From the IMG/VR virus record IMGVR_UViG_3300048838_000241, positions 1 through 25,306 of that record: a stretch of 25,306 bases of DNA; one strand, 5' to 3'. Positions 22,887 through 25,306 of the stretch are shown piece after piece. Made by a program: the position numbers and the translations under genes. This stretch comes from a virus. Position 1 is the first letter of the stretch; each line of letters opens with the position of its first letter. The notes below the pieces were generated by a model. That model saw nothing but the letters and a program-made list of their open reading frames with translations. It searched no databases and was not told the DNA's origin.

Positions 22887-23168
22887 TCAAGCCTCGCTCA
22901 TATCGAGTTCACTGAATCGCCAGAAACGCCGCATTTTCCGTCGCCGTTGTGCCCTCAGCACGATCCCGCGTGTGCTCAGGTACAGCCGATGCGTGAGCCA
23001 TCGTTGAAATGACGCGCCCCGTTCCGGCTGCCACGACTCAGCCGCACGCCAGAGGATCAGCGGGTAATCGCCGCCGAAGTCCTCTCCGTAGCGCCGTTCC
23101 ATGCGTTCGGCCCATCGCTCGCAGTAGGAGGACCACCGGCGAGCGAGGCGTTCTTGAGCAGATGTCAT
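22887..23168 (-). CDS. Sigma-70 region 2-like small protein
   Basis: The ATG at 23168 overlaps the terminase stop (ATGA) and gives 93 residues; upstream starts to 23333 run into the terminase gene and are rejected. The centre (DYPLILWRAAESWQPERGAS, FQRWLTHRLYLSTRGIVLRA) matches the region 2 pattern of sigma-70-type factors: an acidic helix, a Trp-containing helix after PERG-x-SF, and a basic end RRRKMRRF. No region 4 is present, so it is not a complete sigma factor. It could be a phage transcription regulator for late genes, or a DNA-binding protein that serves as the missing small terminase partner. The family match is good by eye; the role is unknown. Confidence 0.7.
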   Translation of the reverse strand: MTSAQERLARRWSSYCERWAERMERRYGEDFGGDYPLILWRAAESWQPERGASFQRWLTHRLYLSTRGIVLRAQRRRKMRRFWRFSELDMSEA

Positions 23169-25258
23169 GCACCACGCTGCGACTGGAGATCCCTGAAGCT
23201 CATTCGCTTTCGCGGCTTTGGCTTCGACGGTTGGCTTTCGGCCAGCGACACGCCGCACATCGACGCAGCAACGGCAGATCCGACGAGCGTGTCGAGATAG
23301 TGGTTGTCCGGCTTCCCGACAACCGGCTTCCACTCGTCAACGACCCGCGAGGAGCCGTCACGTCGAACAGCCACCGGGTATTCCGCCGTCAGATGATCGG
23401 CGTAGAGCCGGTGGGCTTGCGGCCGATCTCCAAACAGGACAAGAGACCCGCGATCGCCACGCGACACCGCCAATCTCGCATGAACGAATGATTTCCAGTA
23501 ATTCGCATCGAAAATCACCTTGCGAATCGACCGTTTTCCCCTGGAGTCCAGAGGCATGTACCAGTTCAGGCCCAGCCGCTCACCTGGCCTGGCCTTCCAC
23601 TCGCTCATGGGACGACCGCTTGCCCCGATCCCCTTGCCGTGGCTCGGCGTCAAGATCGCCGCATGCTTCGACTCCCGGCAGAACTGGTATACGACGTCTG
23701 TCTGGGCACCCCAGTTGGCGTCAATCGGGCAGCGTTCAACCCGAAACGACAATCCGTCGGCACGAATCCATTCGCGGTCCAGAATCAGGTCCGTCAGCTT
23801 CTCTAGTCCGGCGTAAATCTGGCCCTCGACGCCAGCAGCCCGCGTCACCCGAGAAAGCGTCTGAGTCGCATCGCGGAGTGTGAAATAGCCTCGCTTCTGG
23901 TCCGGGTAGGTGCCGTAGTCGATCACCGCGCCGCCGAAATGGTCGTCCCAACCGACAACGCTGTAATAGAGCACGTCCTGGTGCACGTCGATGAACGCCG
24001 TCAGCCTGGTGCACTCCAGTGGGACAGTACCGCAAGCGATTCGGTTGATTCGCGCCGTGATCTCGTCGGCTGTCAGGATGTCGGCCCTGATCTCGGTGTC
24101 CGGCAAGGGCTCGTTCTGGTACTCAGCGAAGAATGCCGCAGGGTCGCGGAACTTCAAATTCATCGCATGCTGGATTGCGGATATCTCGTCAGGGTCGTAC
24201 CGTTCTGGCCATGAGACCTCCGATCCGGCATCCATCTCCTCGCGGTTGGCCCGATAGAAATCCGTGGCCTCTGACCCGTCTCGTCCGGCCTCCAGGCTCT
24301 CGCTGCGGATCTCGTGGTATCGCTCCCACAAGGCCGTGTTCGTCGGGAACGATCGAACCATCCGGGTCTTGCGTCCGCTCCACTCTGGGTTCTTCTTGCG
24401 GTCCAGGAGCTGGTCGGCCATGTCGTCGGCCTTGATGACCGTGCAGGGCATGATCGCCGCGATCTTCTTTCCAGGCCCAGCCATGCCTAGCACATCTCCG
24501 CTCACGATCGCCATTCGGTCCTCACTCTGCGAGCGTGACCGGGCCGACTCCCGCGTCTGCGGATCGTCCAGAATCACCAGCTCGGGCCGCACGATCGAGC
24601 TGTCCGGCAAGGCTGCCGACTGGCCTCGCAAGGCCCCGGTGATCCCGGCGACAGTCACCGTCGACCCACCGACGTTCACGCCGTCGCAGGCCCAGTCCGG
24701 CATCCTGGGGAACGTCAGGCGGTCGGCCGCCCACTCGATCTGAGTCTGCTGGCCGTCGAAGAGCTGGCCGGCTGCCTTACGGGCGTTGTTTTCCAGCTTG
24801 ATCAACGGGTGGCACACCTGGCGGAAGTCGGCGGCCAGAACCTCGTTGCACGTCAGATCGAACTTGATTTGCTTGAGAATTCGCTCGGCATGTCGCTCAG
24901 ACGCGCCCACCAGGCACACGAATCGACGGTGCCCGTAAAGCAACGACCAGATCGCCGCCTTGACGCTGATCGTCGTTTTGCCGCTTCCTCGCGGCATCGC
25001 CAGCGCGAACAGCCCGCCGCCCAGGACGACCTCCTGCATTCGCTCCAGCACAAGCAGGTGGTCTGACGACCAGGCCAGAGGGAACGCCGCGGGGAAGTAG
25101 TGCTCGCAAAATCGCCGCAGGTCTTTCTCGCACGCTTCTCGCGTTTCCAGATCACCCGACTCTGGATAATCCTCAGCGATATCCCGCGCGGTCCGACTGA
25201 CAACCGCCGCCCTCGCGTTGTCTGCCGCCAGCGAATCGTGATAATTACGCCGTGGCAT
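23165..25258 (-). CDS. terL: Terminase large subunit, GpA type
   Basis: This encodes 697 residues from an ATG with no strong ribosome site. The ATPase domain has a Walker A MPRGSGKTT (residues 88-96), an RILKQIKFDL coupling region, a Walker B LVILDD (227-232) and the following PQTRESARS. The nuclease half begins at TAFIDVHQDVLYYSVVGWDD (D424 as the first acidic residue) with AVIDYGTYPDQ after it, and ends in GKPDNHYLDTLVGSAVAA, a typical GpA-family C-terminal motif, then a basic tail. The protein packages DNA into the prohead and cuts it at unit length. It is the first gene of the visible operon; a small terminase subunit is not seen, and would have to lie beyond the right edge. Confidence 0.96.
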   Translation of the reverse strand: MPRRNYHDSLAADNARAAVVSRTARDIAEDYPESGDLETREACEKDLRRFCEHYFPAAFPLAWSSDHLLVLERMQEVVLGGGLFALAMPRGSGKTTISVKAAIWSLLYGHRRFVCLVGASERHAERILKQIKFDLTCNEVLAADFRQVCHPLIKLENNARKAAGQLFDGQQTQIEWAADRLTFPRMPDWACDGVNVGGSTVTVAGITGALRGQSAALPDSSIVRPELVILDDPQTRESARSRSQSEDRMAIVSGDVLGMAGPGKKIAAIMPCTVIKADDMADQLLDRKKNPEWSGRKTRMVRSFPTNTALWERYHEIRSESLEAGRDGSEATDFYRANREEMDAGSEVSWPERYDPDEISAIQHAMNLKFRDPAAFFAEYQNEPLPDTEIRADILTADEITARINRIACGTVPLECTRLTAFIDVHQDVLYYSVVGWDDHFGGAVIDYGTYPDQKRGYFTLRDATQTLSRVTRAAGVEGQIYAGLEKLTDLILDREWIRADGLSFRVERCPIDANWGAQTDVVYQFCRESKHAAILTPSHGKGIGASGRPMSEWKARPGERLGLNWYMPLDSRGKRSIRKVIFDANYWKSFVHARLAVSRGDRGSLVLFGDRPQAHRLYADHLTAEYPVAVRRDGSSRVVDEWKPVVGKPDNHYLDTLVGSAVAASMCGVSLAESQPSKPKPRKRMSFRDLQSQRGA

Positions 25259-25306
25259 TTGTTTATGGTTCAGGCGGGGAAGAACGAAACACTATACGTT
25301 TGTAGC
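25259..25306. other. Right-edge sequence upstream of the terminase
   Basis: This is 48 bases of relatively AT-rich sequence before the terminase start. On the minus strand two frames are open until a TGA or TAA shortly before the ATG, so the end of a preceding gene could be present, but it is too short to say. No promoter or ribosome site was recognised. Confidence 0.3.

Noticed and set aside
1-25306. CRISPR array, tRNA, insertion sequence or attachment site
   Set aside because: No regularly spaced repeats, cloverleaf, transposase or terminal repeats were seen. The only tandem repeats are coding.

Overview
The window holds the morphogenesis (packaging, head, neck and tail) half of a tailed double-stranded DNA phage or prophage. 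Every supported gene lies on the minus strand, so transcription runs from right (about 25260) to left (1) and continues past the left edge. Twenty-six genes are packed end to end with stop/start overlaps or gaps mostly below 40 bases, the usual form of a single phage late operon. No host gene, integrase, replication gene, tRNA, insertion sequence or CRISPR array is visible, so the sequence does not show whether this is an integrated prophage or a free phage. The DNA is GC-rich (G/C-heavy third codon positions throughout). The host is a high-GC bacterium. The large adhesin-like proteins and the absence of familiar actinobacterial or proteobacterial phage signatures make a planctomycete-type host conceivable, but that is only a guess.

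Layout in transcription order: (1) a large terminase (GpA/lambda type) followed by a 93-residue protein resembling sigma-70 region 2 and a small unknown protein; (2) four extracellular-type beta-rich appendage genes (19.9-22.6 kb region) placed between terminase and portal; (3) a head module: a gpW-like head-tail joining protein with an extra N-terminal domain, a lambda-family portal, a fused prohead protease-scaffold-major capsid gene with an internal start, a small Pro/Glu-rich protein, a glycosyltransferase-methyltransferase fusion, a DUF2190-type decoration protein, a head-closure protein and an HK97-gp10-like neck protein; (4) an adhesin/fibre cassette (6.5-13.2 kb) with a 1429-residue multidomain protein, a paralogue of one of the appendage proteins, a fibre with a lectin-like end, a small unknown protein and a membrane protein; (5) a tail module: tail terminator, tail tube, a small tail protein, tail assembly chaperone G with a clear -1 frameshift to GT, an 873-residue tape measure protein, then tail-tip genes, the last one cut by the window edge.

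The order terminase, portal, protease/capsid, connectors, terminator, tube, G/GT, tape measure is that of long non-contractile-tailed phages. No sheath or baseplate wedge genes were seen, so a siphovirus morphology is most likely. The unusual parts are the glycosyltransferase-methyltransferase fused gene next to the capsid gene (a possible virion glycosylation system), the sigma-like protein behind the terminase, the appendage genes placed outside the tail-tip region, and dual-frame or recoded signals (12-bp repeat read in two frames, CCCAAAA slippery site, internal scaffold start).
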